Under the pieces are notes generated by a model, which worked only from the letters and a program-made list of their open reading frames with translations, searched no databases and had not been told where the DNA came from. From positions 1-35,086 of the forward strand of contig CACYUI010000016.1 of assembly GCA_902777605.1 (NCBI GenBank): a DNA stretch of 35,086 nt, read 5' to 3'. Of the stretch, positions 17,711 to 26,072 are shown in pieces. The position numbers and the translations under genes were made by a program. This DNA comes from an uncultured bacterium (GTDB lineage Bacteria > Cyanobacteriota > Vampirovibrionia > Gastranaerophilales > Gastranaerophilaceae). Within the stretch, counting starts at the first letter, position 1. The number at the start of each line of letters is the position of its first letter.

Positions 17711-17942
17711 TCCCAAAATCTAATCCACTATATAAATGATAATTCAAACCTTACATCTAATCAACAAATTAATAAATCTATACAAAGGGGGCAAATGCCA
17801 TAATAGCAATGATTTTACATTTTGTAATATTATTAAATTTGTAACATTTTTTTCATGAAAAATTTTAAAAATTCTTGACAAAATCTTAAACCCTTTTTAA
17901 TTGTGAATTAGACACTTCTTGCATAAAAACAATCAGAAAATT

Positions 17943-17963
17943 GGCATGACTTTTGGTCATGCC
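17943..17963. repeat. 8-bp hairpin GGCATGAC/GTCATGCC
   Basis: Perfect 8-bp, relatively GC-rich stem with a 5-nt TTTTG loop. Flanks are TTTCAC on one side and AATTTTC on the other, so neither direction has a proper T-run. It could end a short plus-strand RNA started from the TTGACA at 17875, but this is uncertain. Confidence 0.4.
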
Positions 17964-17983
17964 TTTCACAAAAAAATTTATAT

Positions 17984-18012
17984 TTGAAACAAAAAAAATT
18001 TTAGTATATATT
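17984..18012 (+). promoter_or_regulatory. pgeF promoter, predicted leaderless start
   Basis: TTGAAA (17984-17989), exactly 17 nt, TATATT (18007-18012). Only 6 nt separate the -10 box from the pgeF ATG, so transcription should begin at or next to the A of ATG. No Shine-Dalgarno is present. Confidence 0.65.
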
Positions 18013-18018
18013 TAGCCT

Positions 18019-18675
18019 ATGTTTTATTTTGATGATTATTTAGGGAATAAAGTTTTAAGAAGTGACTATCTTAAAAATATTAATGCGTTTTTTACAACAA
18101 GAGGGGTAAATATATATCCTCGAAATGGTATTAGAGTAATTTCTCCCATTCAAACTCATAGCGACCATATTGAAGTTGTTGATAAAAGGAACGGTTATCC
18201 TGATACAGACGGACTTATTGTCACAAAGCAAAACATAATGATATATCTCAGGTTCGCAGATTGCACTCCGTTAATATTTTATGATCCGATCAATAAAATT
18301 GGCGCGGTTTCTCATGCCGGATGGCGCGGAACTGCTGCAAAAATCGGTGTTAAAACAATAAAAAAAATGGGCGAAATTTTTGGATCTAAAGCAAAAGATA
18401 TAGTTGCATTAATTGGACCTGCTATATCTGTATGCTGCTATGAAGTTTCCGATGATGTGAGAGAAAAACTTATATCAACAGTAAATAATATTGACGGACT
18501 GATTCTAGGTAAAAATGTAGATTTAAAACAAATTAACGCAAGACAACTTCAAGAAGCCGGAGTTGAAAAAATTGACATTTGTCCATATTGCACCTCTTGT
18601 AATAACGATTTATTTTATTCGTACAGAAAAGAGAACGGCACGAAAGAAAGACATTTTGCCGCATTAATGCTTTAA
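18019..18675 (+). CDS. pgeF: Laccase-domain purine nucleoside phosphorylase / multicopper-type protein (YfiH/PgeF family)
   Basis: Members act as purine nucleoside phosphorylase/adenosine deaminase and were earlier called polyphenol oxidase. Family motifs are in order: PIQTHSDHIEVV, RFADCTPLIF, SHAGWRGTA, IGPAISVCCYEV, CPYCTSC and FYSYRKENGTKERHFAALM. The metal-binding His and Cys residues in QTHSD, ADC and HAGWRG are present. 218 residues is shorter than the common 240-250 because the N-terminal strand region is trimmed. The ATG has no ribosome site but a strong promoter right before it, supporting a leaderless start. It converges on the next gene, sharing the TTAA of both stop codons. Confidence 0.88.
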   Translation: MFYFDDYLGNKVLRSDYLKNINAFFTTRGVNIYPRNGIRVISPIQTHSDHIEVVDKRNGYPDTDGLIVTKQNIMIYLRFADCTPLIFYDPINKIGAVSHAGWRGTAAKIGVKTIKKMGEIFGSKAKDIVALIGPAISVCCYEVSDDVREKLISTVNNIDGLILGKNVDLKQINARQLQEAGVEKIDICPYCTSCNNDLFYSYRKENGTKERHFAALML

Positions 18676-20303
18676 GCTATTTGTTCTTTATTAGCTTCGG
18701 CTTTTCTTTTTTTATCAAGAGCGTTAGTAATATATATATTCAAGTTTGGAATACCCAAACCAAGTACAAGACCAGAGAACAAGTATCCTGCAGCTTGAGC
18801 TTTATTTAAAGTTGATAAGCGTTTTTTAGTCATCTTTTGCAATTCCGGTGACAGCTTATTCAAATCAGCTTGCATTTCTTTAAATGTTTTTGCAACAAGA
18901 TTTCCATCTACATTCTTAGTAGACTTTATACCATTCTTAGCCAATGTTTCTATCAAAATTTCATCTCTTGTTTTTAAAGAAGAGTTAAACATTTTCTTAA
19001 AGTAACCGGCTTTTTCAGTACCTTTTTTGAAATTCATTACAGACGGATCAAGCTTTCCTGCTGCCATTCTATTAACAATATCGCCGAGTACTAACCAACT
19101 TAAGTATCCGAGAGTATCTTTTGTCAGAACTTCTCTTAGTTCATCCTTATCACGAGCAGAGAAGATTCTTGAAATAATGGTGACCCCGTAGATTCCTTTT
19201 AACTGGTTAATTGTAGGCATTTTACCAGTAAATGCCATCTTATCCATAAATTTCTTAGGAGTAAACTGCCATGGTTTAATATTTAGAGTTGATAAAATCA
19301 TGCTAAAGAATGCAGCACTACTTAAACCTTTTAAGCCAAAGAAACCTGCACTTGTATCTTTCGAACGACCTTCAACACCAACAAAACCATCTTGACCTGT
19401 TTTTAGTTTTGTCAGGTACATATTAATAGGCTGAACAGAAAGACCAATAGCGGAAGCTATTGCAAATCCCATTCCAGCTCTGGTTTTCATAAATCTTTGA
19501 ACTCCTTTAACAAAAGCATTGTCTTTTATGCCTTTATTATTCTTAATTTGTTCAACAAAAGCTGCATTTACTTTTTGCTTATTAAATGAATCTGACACTA
19601 TATATATATCATTCAACAAAGATTTTAAGTTAGTTTTACTTACAATCTTTTTATCAGCAGATTCCAAGATATAATCAGATTGAGCACCTGTATCCTCAGT
19701 TATTCTATTAATTAAAACTGCTCTGGCATTTTCTGTTTTATCTTTAGTCCAAGTATGGAAATCTACTTTTTCATTCAATAATTTATCATATAAGCCTGCA
19801 ACTTCATCTATTGTTGATTTAGAAAGTTTCACATAACCGTCTTTATCAGCGTTTACAGATGCAGGATTATATGCTCTTACACTATTTAAAGTCTCTTTTA
19901 TGTACTCTAGCTGAGTCTTATTATTCTTCAGTTGTTCTGATTTATTTTCTGCCAATATATCCAATGTTTCAGGAGCCGTAAACATTCTATTAACATTTGC
20001 ATCAAATTTCTTATTTACAGCACCGGCAATCAATGCACCTGCAGCAGCTCCAAACAAACCGACGCAAGAATCATTTACAGTACCCATAATCTCACGACGA
20101 AAAGTTTCAAGACCTGCTGCTGGTCCTCTTTTTACAGTATCAGAAGCTGTTCTTGGTGTAACCATAAAACAAAAGTCAACACCATTTGCACCAATCGCCT
20201 GATTGGTAGCTAAATATCTGAATGTTGAATCCACAGCACCGTTAAACTGAGGGTGCTTTACTGCATTTTGATTTTCTTTTGTTGTGATTGATTGTACTTT
20301 CAT
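18672..20303 (-). CDS. Tandem paralogous multi-pass membrane protein (downstream copy), unknown family
   Basis: 543 residues. A cytoplasmic-type leader with the word HPQFNGA near residue 20 is followed by PRTASDTVKRGPAAGLETFRRE and about five hydrophobic segments (SCVGLFGAAAGALIAG, GMGFAIASAIGLSVQP, LSSAAFFSMILSTL, LGYLSWLVLGDIV, YLFSGLVLGLGIPNL). It clearly matches the preceding gene product (20324-22003): PRT...AG.E.FRRE..G...C, then S.Q.IN, then the region PTINQLKGIYGVTIISRIFS beside PTMDQARVISTTTFASRMAA, then D-K-x-E-L and GD. So the pair arose by duplication. AGGAAACT before the ATG; 20 nt from the upstream copy's stop, so co-transcribed. No known domain is recognised. The C-terminus is basic (KKRKAEANKEQ). 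Confidence 0.75.
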   Translation of the reverse strand: MKVQSITTKENQNAVKHPQFNGAVDSTFRYLATNQAIGANGVDFCFMVTPRTASDTVKRGPAAGLETFRREIMGTVNDSCVGLFGAAAGALIAGAVNKKFDANVNRMFTAPETLDILAENKSEQLKNNKTQLEYIKETLNSVRAYNPASVNADKDGYVKLSKSTIDEVAGLYDKLLNEKVDFHTWTKDKTENARAVLINRITEDTGAQSDYILESADKKIVSKTNLKSLLNDIYIVSDSFNKQKVNAAFVEQIKNNKGIKDNAFVKGVQRFMKTRAGMGFAIASAIGLSVQPINMYLTKLKTGQDGFVGVEGRSKDTSAGFFGLKGLSSAAFFSMILSTLNIKPWQFTPKKFMDKMAFTGKMPTINQLKGIYGVTIISRIFSARDKDELREVLTKDTLGYLSWLVLGDIVNRMAAGKLDPSVMNFKKGTEKAGYFKKMFNSSLKTRDEILIETLAKNGIKSTKNVDGNLVAKTFKEMQADLNKLSPELQKMTKKRLSTLNKAQAAGYLFSGLVLGLGIPNLNIYITNALDKKRKAEANKEQIA

Positions 20304-20323
20304 AGTTTCCTATTTGCTATTTA

Positions 20324-22003
20324 TTATGCGGTTTGTGATTTCTTATCAGCACGAAATCCTGCTGTAAGGTTGGTATATTTTACATTCAATGGAGTTATAC
20401 CATCATTTTTATTATTGTCATCGACTTGTGTAATATTGTTTTCTTGTGCCAATTTTAAAGCTTTTTCATGCTTTTTCTTTGTACTGCGACGAGTGAAAAT
20501 CGGTATAATTAATCCCAACAATGCTAATGATACACCGATATTAGCTCCTTGGCAAGCCGCTCTTAAATTTTTAGCATGGCTAATTTCTTTTGCAATCTTC
20601 TTAGCTTGTTCTTCTGTCGGTTTTACACCTTTTAGAGCTTGTTCTGTTTTACTCAATACTTCGTCTGAAGATTTTATATTAACATCTTTTACCCAATGTA
20701 TAAATCTTTTAACCATAGAAGAATTTTTATCTATTGATTTTGTATCATTTAGAAGCGTAACACCTGTTTTCTTTTGTAATAATGTTGCCATACCTTTTGC
20801 AGCATAATCACCAAAGAAATACAGACCGCAGAATGTAGCAATATCTCTAACTGTAGATTCTGCCAGCTCATTCTTATCATCTGCTGCTGCCATACGAGAA
20901 GCAAAAGTTGTAGTAGAAATGACTCTTGCCTGATCCATTGTAGGAAATATTCCTTTAAATTCAAGAATTTTCATTGTTGGCATTTTCATCATAGAAAGCA
21001 ATCCAACACCAATCATTGAAGATATTGAAATTATTTTTTGTTTTAATAAACCTTCTTTTGCTTTTGGGTTTTCTTCTATATTGTCATCACCTTTGCCAAA
21101 ATCATCGTATATTGGAGCACCCTTTGTACCTGAAACTTTTCCTGTTATCCATCTATTAATATATTGCATTGAAGCAGCTAGCGGAAGAACAACTGCTAAC
21201 CCGAGTAAGCTCTTTGTTCGAACCATTCTTCTACATTTTTTAGCAAATTCTTCAATACCAATTCTTCCTTCTGTTCTTTGGAATTCTCTGTAGAACTTAA
21301 CAGTATCATTAAGCATTGATTTTACAGTAGATGCTTTTACATTTTCTACTTTTACATTGTCTGAAACATGAGTTTTTGAAACAATTTCTTCTGCGATTGT
21401 TTTTATTTGTTTACTCATTTCGCTATTGCTTATATTAGCTCTTGATATTTCTGCGAGTTTTTTAGCATAATTATTAACTACTTCCTCACCAAGCGCATCT
21501 TTAAATAAAACTTTTTTATCTGTTTCAAATCCTTCAAGATTTCCAACCATTTTGCGCATAGCTTCTTCTACTTTGTCTGTTGAAGATGCATTCTTGTAAT
21601 AATCAGTAGCTTTAGTTAGCAAATCACTATCAGCCCAGCTTCCTGACATGTTTATTCCTTTTGGCATAAATGCCGGATTTAAACATTTTGCTATTCCTAG
21701 CGTTATAACGCTTGGAATCATACAGTTTACAATTAGACCGGAAGACTCTCTTCTAAAAGCTTCAAAACCGGCAAACCAATTAGTCATAGATTCAACTATA
21801 GTTCTCGGAAGAATAGCAGACAACATGTCAATTACAGCAACATTCACCATTGGAATTTGCTCACATTTCTGAATTCCTGCAAGAACAAGTGCACCCGCTC
21901 CTTTAAAGTTTGGGCTCTGTATCCCTTTCTTATTCTGACGGTTTACTTTGCTATTTATTATGCTAGTTTCGTCTACACTACTAATTTTCTCGATCATACA
22001 CAT
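20324..22003 (-). CDS. Tandem paralogous multi-pass membrane protein (upstream copy), unknown family
   Basis: 559 residues. The leader carries QSPNFKGAG (like HPQFNGA in its paralogue). Then come PRTIVESMTNWFAGFEAFRR, hydrophobic segments (LIVNCMIPSVITLGIA, LLGLAVVLPLAAS, IISISSMIGVGLLSMM, IATFCGLYFFGDYAA, GANIGVSLALLGLIIPIF) and a basic tail TRRSTKKKHEKALK. A charged helical domain spans about residues 125-235. It is likely an integral membrane protein with both ends in the cytoplasm. The ATG at 22003 or the one at 21997 could be the start; neither has a strong ribosome site. TATAAT lies about 20 nt upstream. Function unknown; no catalytic motif seen. Confidence 0.75.
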   Translation of the reverse strand: MCMIEKISSVDETSIINSKVNRQNKKGIQSPNFKGAGALVLAGIQKCEQIPMVNVAVIDMLSAILPRTIVESMTNWFAGFEAFRRESSGLIVNCMIPSVITLGIAKCLNPAFMPKGINMSGSWADSDLLTKATDYYKNASSTDKVEEAMRKMVGNLEGFETDKKVLFKDALGEEVVNNYAKKLAEISRANISNSEMSKQIKTIAEEIVSKTHVSDNVKVENVKASTVKSMLNDTVKFYREFQRTEGRIGIEEFAKKCRRMVRTKSLLGLAVVLPLAASMQYINRWITGKVSGTKGAPIYDDFGKGDDNIEENPKAKEGLLKQKIISISSMIGVGLLSMMKMPTMKILEFKGIFPTMDQARVISTTTFASRMAAADDKNELAESTVRDIATFCGLYFFGDYAAKGMATLLQKKTGVTLLNDTKSIDKNSSMVKRFIHWVKDVNIKSSDEVLSKTEQALKGVKPTEEQAKKIAKEISHAKNLRAACQGANIGVSLALLGLIIPIFTRRSTKKKHEKALKLAQENNITQVDDNNKNDGITPLNVKYTNLTAGFRADKKSQTA

Positions 22004-22024
22004 ATACTTCTATGCTATAAGTCG

Positions 22025-22053
22025 ATTATATCAACTTATATATATATTTAAAA
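22025..22053 (-). promoter_or_regulatory. Putative promoter of the tandem paralogue operon
   Basis: Minus strand consensus TATAAT (22025-22030); the -35 position (TTTTAA, 22048-22053, 17 nt away) is weak. AAGT...ACTT arms flank the -10 box. Transcription would start about 15 nt before the ATG. Confidence 0.45.
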
Positions 22054-22229
22054 GCGCGAGAAATTGAAAATTGCCTAAATTTTCCTTAATGTTAAGAGAA
22101 TGTAAAGATGAATTTTTGAATATTTTTTTCGCATAACAAATCTTTTGTTAATTTGATTGAATTTTAGTTTACTAGTTTTTTGAAGTATTTGAAAGAATGT
22201 TCAACTATCTCCTTTTTATGCACAAAATT

Positions 22230-22250
22230 TTTTGTAAATTTTTGTAACAA
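22230..22250. repeat. Second copy of the 21-nt TTTGTAAC repeat
   Basis: Identical over 21 nt to 12221-12241, and followed by a T-run in both places. It lies about 230 nt upstream of the tandem paralogue operon on the minus strand. Confidence 0.45.
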
Positions 22251-22287
22251 TTTTTCTTATAAATGTTTTTTTGATGGATTAACATGC

Positions 22288-22323
22288 AAAAATTCCCGCA
22301 TGGAAAACCACACGGGAATTTTT
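22288..22323 (-). terminator. Terminator of the second SLH gene
   Basis: AAAAATTCCCG (22288-22298) pairs with CGGGAATTTTT (22313-22323); an inner TGG/CCA extends the stem past a one-pair bulge. It lies 17 nt beyond the stop. Confidence 0.85.
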
Positions 22324-22339
22324 ATATAGAGTTAATCTA

Positions 22340-23761
22340 TTAGAAAATAATAGTTAATTCTTCGTCTGGATTCAAGCTAGAATCGTTAGTTGTGCTTGGA
22401 ACAAAGATGTATTTTACTTCATCAACTAATTCGTAACATACACCAAATACACCTGTTGTAGCTGTCTTAGTGATATTGTAAACACCTTTACCAACTGCGA
22501 TAACGCCGCTACCAACACTCTTAGCACCTTTTAATGGGTGAAGAGATGCTGTATCAGATAATGCATCAGCTAAGTTGTCAACAATTTCTTCTGTACCATT
22601 AGCTACAACTTCGCCAGTTTGAGTAACTGTTCTACCTGAAACACCTGCTGTTCTGCCAATGAACTCTACAGGAGCACTAAGTACTCTTGAGATAATATTT
22701 GGATTCTTTTGAACATCTACTGAAGCGTTAGTAGCATATTTCGGGAATTCAGCTTTGCAAGAACCGCTCTTGATTTCCTTGAATGTTACTTCTACATAAC
22801 CAGGGTTCTTAACACCAGGTCTTACAACGCTTGTTACAACACCCTTAACTGTAGAACCTGCAGGGAATGTAGTTCCGTTGATAGATACTTCTTCAGTTGT
22901 CTTAGCTGTGAATGTATCGCCTGCTGTTGATGTTCTAGCAGAAATTCTTTCGCTCAATTTAATCTTAACTGTTGTAGGAGCGTATAATGTAGCACAACCA
23001 GCTGCACCTTTAGATGTATCAATAGAGAAAGCTGCTTTCATTGCATTAAGCATATAAGAAACTTGTTCTTTTGAAAGATATTCATCATTGATAATTTTGT
23101 CTTGGTTTGGAACTGATTTAAGAATACCAGAAGCGATAACTTCGTTTGTACATCCTACAGCCCAATTAGGAATGTATTTTACTGCTTGACCGTTGTATAC
23201 AGGAGCTTTTGTTGCATCATGTTCTACAACCATCATCTTAGCAAATGTAGCGAATACTTCTGCCTTTGTGATTGCTTGATCAGGTTTAAATGTATTGTCA
23301 GGATAACCAATCATTACATCAGCTGCTAAAGCTTTATCGATTTCTTCTTTTGCCCAATATGCTGAATCTAAGTCAGTATATTTGTTTTCAGCTGATTGAG
23401 TAAGTCCTAAACCTGTTGATACGATGTAAGCAATTTCTGAACGAAGAACAGGCATCTTAGGATCATACGCATTAGCTCTGTTTACATCCATTTTTGATTT
23501 CATATCGTTCAACAATTTTTTTGCTTCACGACCAATAACAACATTGTCTTTACCTGCAATTGTTTTTGCATTGCATGGCTTGCAAATTTTTGTACCTATA
23601 GTCACATCTGTTGGGTTAGTTAAAAGTGTATGACCTTCTGTACTAATCCATGATGGATGTGCATAAGCTTGAACATTTGTAGTTTCGCAGCCTGCGAAAG
23701 CTACGCCTGAAGTTAAACATACAACACCAAGTGTTGCTAAAATTTCTTTAGATAGTCTCAT
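22340..23761 (-). CDS. Exported SLH-domain envelope protein (second copy type)
   Basis: 473 residues. Signal peptide MRLSKEILATLGVVCLTSGV, ending FAGC; the lipobox has Phe at -3, so lipoprotein status is doubtful. SLH repeats lie about residues 90-140 (PVLRSEIAYIVSTGLGL), 143-200 (YWAKEEIDKALAADVMIGYP then NTFKPDQAITKAEV) and 205-265. A beta-rich domain follows (KIKLSERISARTSTAGDTFT, FPAGSTVKGVVTSVV) that resembles the end of the SLH protein at 2586-3722. The last 130 residues hold small-residue-rich helices. Codon use is more biased than its neighbours and AGGAG precedes the ATG, suggesting high expression. It likely bridges the wall and outer membrane. It has its own promoter and terminator. 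Confidence 0.85.
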   Translation of the reverse strand: MRLSKEILATLGVVCLTSGVAFAGCETTNVQAYAHPSWISTEGHTLLTNPTDVTIGTKICKPCNAKTIAGKDNVVIGREAKKLLNDMKSKMDVNRANAYDPKMPVLRSEIAYIVSTGLGLTQSAENKYTDLDSAYWAKEEIDKALAADVMIGYPDNTFKPDQAITKAEVFATFAKMMVVEHDATKAPVYNGQAVKYIPNWAVGCTNEVIASGILKSVPNQDKIINDEYLSKEQVSYMLNAMKAAFSIDTSKGAAGCATLYAPTTVKIKLSERISARTSTAGDTFTAKTTEEVSINGTTFPAGSTVKGVVTSVVRPGVKNPGYVEVTFKEIKSGSCKAEFPKYATNASVDVQKNPNIISRVLSAPVEFIGRTAGVSGRTVTQTGEVVANGTEEIVDNLADALSDTASLHPLKGAKSVGSGVIAVGKGVYNITKTATTGVFGVCYELVDEVKYIFVPSTTNDSSLNPDEELTIIF

Positions 23762-23789
23762 ACTTCTCCTTTCGTATAATTACTCGTTT

Positions 23790-23818
23790 ATTTTACTACA
23801 AAAATTAAAATTTGTAAC
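23790..23818 (-). promoter_or_regulatory. Putative promoter of the second SLH gene
   Basis: Minus strand GTTACA (23813-23818), 17 nt, TAAAAT (23790-23795). The -35 again carries the GTTACA word seen in other promoters of the window. Confidence 0.5.
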
Positions 23819-23847
23819 CTTTTTATTTTATTTTTCCAACTTTAGTA

Positions 23848-24837
23848 TTACTTTTTGCTAACTAAATATGCTTGAGGATAACAAAAATCTTCTCTAAAAC
23901 CTATTCTTCTATATAGTTTCAGAGCTTTATAGTTATTTGTTTCTGTTGTCACATTCACTTCTGAAAAATCTCTCTTACCTAATTTTGTCCAATCTACGAT
24001 TGTTTTTATTGAACGATTTAACAAATATTCTGAAAAACCTTTTCCTCGGTGTTCTTTTTGAATTGCTACAAGAGGAAGATTCGCAATTTTACCGCCTGTT
24101 ACATTAGAAAATGCAAAACCTATAGGAATATTATTATATAACAATACAGAAGTTACTTCCGGTAAAAATTCTCCATATACACTTTCTACAACCTTATTTA
24201 CAATATCACGAGTTCCTTCAAGGGTTTTATATCTTGTGTCATATAGTGCATCTTGAGTGTCTTTAAAGGACTCGTGTATAACCTTTATTGCATCTTCCAA
24301 GAACGATTCATCATACCCTGAAATACTGTATCCATCAGGCAGCTGTTCTAATTTCATGTTTTCCAATATTCTTTCTGACGATGCATTTCCCATAAAGAAT
24401 CTTAAAACAGCCAAACCGACAAATTTAAAACCAAACTTTGTAATATCAGCCGTATATACTGATTGATGTCCCAACATAGGATAAGATACAACTTTATTTC
24501 TTCTCTCGAACTCTGTCATAGATAAGAACTTTTCTATAAGAAGTTTCACCTTTGTTATCTCATCCTCATTCCCAAGACAATGAATAATGTTGAGTTCTAT
24601 TGATTCTGAAATTGATGTTGTATAAACAAGAAATGCTGTAGGAATATTATTTTCTTTTAATATAATACAATTTAGGTATTTCTTTTCCACTGCATCTATA
24701 AATTCGTCATATTCCAGCGGTTCCAACTCAAATTTGTAGTCACTAACGGCATGCGCACGAAAATCGTTATACACTCCCGCAAAAATTTTGTACGAATGAG
24801 TATTCAATATTTCTACTTCATAAGTTGTTTCTGACAT
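23848..24837 (-). CDS. GNAT-family N-acetyltransferase (two GNAT-like halves)
   Basis: 329 residues. The C-terminal half (about 165-325) is a clear GNAT fold: motif A is LPLVAIQKEHRGKGFSEYLL (R-G-K-G binds acetyl-CoA pyrophosphate), and motif B is NNYKALKLYRRIGF. The N-terminal half (residues 1-150) has GNAT-like strands (CIILKENNIPTAFLVYTTS) but no intact R/QxxGxG/A motif, so it is probably a degenerate copy. Substrate unknown. It follows ribBA by 18 nt and is probably co-transcribed with ribE-ribBA, though no riboflavin role is shown. Start ATG with a weak AAGAGG site. Confidence 0.8.
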   Translation of the reverse strand: MSETTYEVEILNTHSYKIFAGVYNDFRAHAVSDYKFELEPLEYDEFIDAVEKKYLNCIILKENNIPTAFLVYTTSISESIELNIIHCLGNEDEITKVKLLIEKFLSMTEFERRNKVVSYPMLGHQSVYTADITKFGFKFVGLAVLRFFMGNASSERILENMKLEQLPDGYSISGYDESFLEDAIKVIHESFKDTQDALYDTRYKTLEGTRDIVNKVVESVYGEFLPEVTSVLLYNNIPIGFAFSNVTGGKIANLPLVAIQKEHRGKGFSEYLLNRSIKTIVDWTKLGKRDFSEVNVTTETNNYKALKLYRRIGFREDFCYPQAYLVSKK

Positions 24838-24855
24838 AAAAAACCTCTTAATTCT

Positions 24856-26070
24856 CTACATAATATGGTGCATTTTTGTACGCTTCGTTTCCATATAACG
24901 CGCATTATATGGAGTTTCCTCCGATTTAATATTTATATTTTCATGTATTGTAAGTCCATATCCTTTTAACCCTATTATTTTTTTAGGATTATTGGTTATT
25001 AGATTAAAGTTATTGAAACCCAAATCTAATATAATTTGCGCTCCGACTCCGTAATTTCTAAGGTCAGGTGCAAACCCCAGAGATTCATTAGCTTCTACAG
25101 TATCTTGTCCTTGCTCTTGAAGTTTATAAGCTTTTAACTTATTAATCAACCCAATACCTCTGCCCTCATGATCTCTTATATATATAACAGCACCTTTTCC
25201 GTATTCTTCTATCATTCTTAGTGCGGCATGCAGCTGCCAATTACAATCGCATTTCAGACTATGAAAAACATCTCCTGTTAAACATTCACTATGCACTCTA
25301 ACTAAAGGAACTTTATCAGAGCCATCATCTTTGACCATAGCAACATGCTCACACCCTGTTATAGTATCTGTATAACCTATTATATTAAATTCACCAAACT
25401 TCGAAGGCAAAAATACTTCAACTTCTCGTTTAACAAATCGTTCTTTTCTAAGTCTGTAAGCAATCAGATCTGCCACAGTTATAATCTTAATGTCATATTT
25501 ACGAGCAAACTCAAACAAATCATCTCTGCGAGCCATTGAACCATCGTCTTTCATGATTTCACACATTACACCGGCCGTTCTGTGACCGCATATTTTAGCC
25601 AAATCAACAACTGCCTCAGTATGTCCGCAGCGTTTTAAAACTCCGCCTTTTCTTGCAACACATGGGAACAAATGTCCCGGACGCCTTAAATCATTTGGTT
25701 GAGCATCAGGGGCTATTGCGACCTCAACGGTCTTTGCTCTGTCGAAAGCCGACACACCTGTTGTGACACCGTATTTTGGATGCGCATCTATACTCAATGA
25801 AAAGGCTGTTTGCATGCTTTCTGTATTTCGCTCTACCATTTGAGGAAGTTCCAGTTTTTTGGCTATTTCATCAGATATTGCCAAACAAACAATACCTCGA
25901 CATTCTTTTGTAATAAAATTAATTATTTCAGGCGTAACAAACTCTGCTGAACATATAAAATCACCTTCGTTTTCTCTGTCCTCGTCATCAGCAACAACTA
26001 GAGGTTTCCCTACTTTAAAATCCTCTATAGCATCTTCTATTTTATTGAATTGATTTGTGTTTGAGCTCAT
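24856..26070 (-). CDS. ribBA: Bifunctional DHBP synthase / GTP cyclohydrolase II
   Basis: Supplies both precursors of riboflavin. The N-terminal RibB domain (1-205) makes 3,4-dihydroxy-2-butanone 4-phosphate from ribulose 5-phosphate; DDEDRENEGD, GVTTGVSAFDR and CGHTEA are intact. The C-terminal RibA domain (about 210-400) opens GTP. Zinc cysteines are in SECLTGDVFHSLKCDC, the catalytic segment DHEGRGIGL is present, and RNYGVGAQIL is typical. 404 residues is normal for the fusion. The ATG is 2 nt after the ribE stop, so translation is probably coupled. Confidence 0.96.
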   Translation of the reverse strand: MSSNTNQFNKIEDAIEDFKVGKPLVVADDEDRENEGDFICSAEFVTPEIINFITKECRGIVCLAISDEIAKKLELPQMVERNTESMQTAFSLSIDAHPKYGVTTGVSAFDRAKTVEVAIAPDAQPNDLRRPGHLFPCVARKGGVLKRCGHTEAVVDLAKICGHRTAGVMCEIMKDDGSMARRDDLFEFARKYDIKIITVADLIAYRLRKERFVKREVEVFLPSKFGEFNIIGYTDTITGCEHVAMVKDDGSDKVPLVRVHSECLTGDVFHSLKCDCNWQLHAALRMIEEYGKGAVIYIRDHEGRGIGLINKLKAYKLQEQGQDTVEANESLGFAPDLRNYGVGAQIILDLGFNNFNLITNNPKKIIGLKGYGLTIHENINIKSEETPYNARYMETKRTKMHHIM

Positions 26071-26072
26071 TT

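Larger units (their letters stand above)
17627..18018. other. 392-nt divergent spacer between nrdD and pgeF
   Basis: No gene seen. It contains a 7-3-7 dyad (17694-17710), an NrdR-box-like half site CACTATAT (17726-17733), a TTTGTAAC motif (about 17839-17846), a consensus TTGACA (17875-17880), an 8-bp hairpin (17943-17963) and the pgeF promoter. Confidence 0.6.
22004..22339. other. 336-nt spacer upstream of the tandem paralogues
   Basis: No gene. Contains the likely TATAAT promoter (22025-22030), the 21-nt repeated motif (22230-22250) and the terminator of the next SLH gene (22288-22323). Confidence 0.6.

Noticed and set aside
23680-23761. Lipoprotein lipobox in the second SLH protein (FAGC)
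   Set aside because: Phe at the -3 position is atypical; the segment equally fits an ordinary signal peptidase I site, so lipidation is not claimed.
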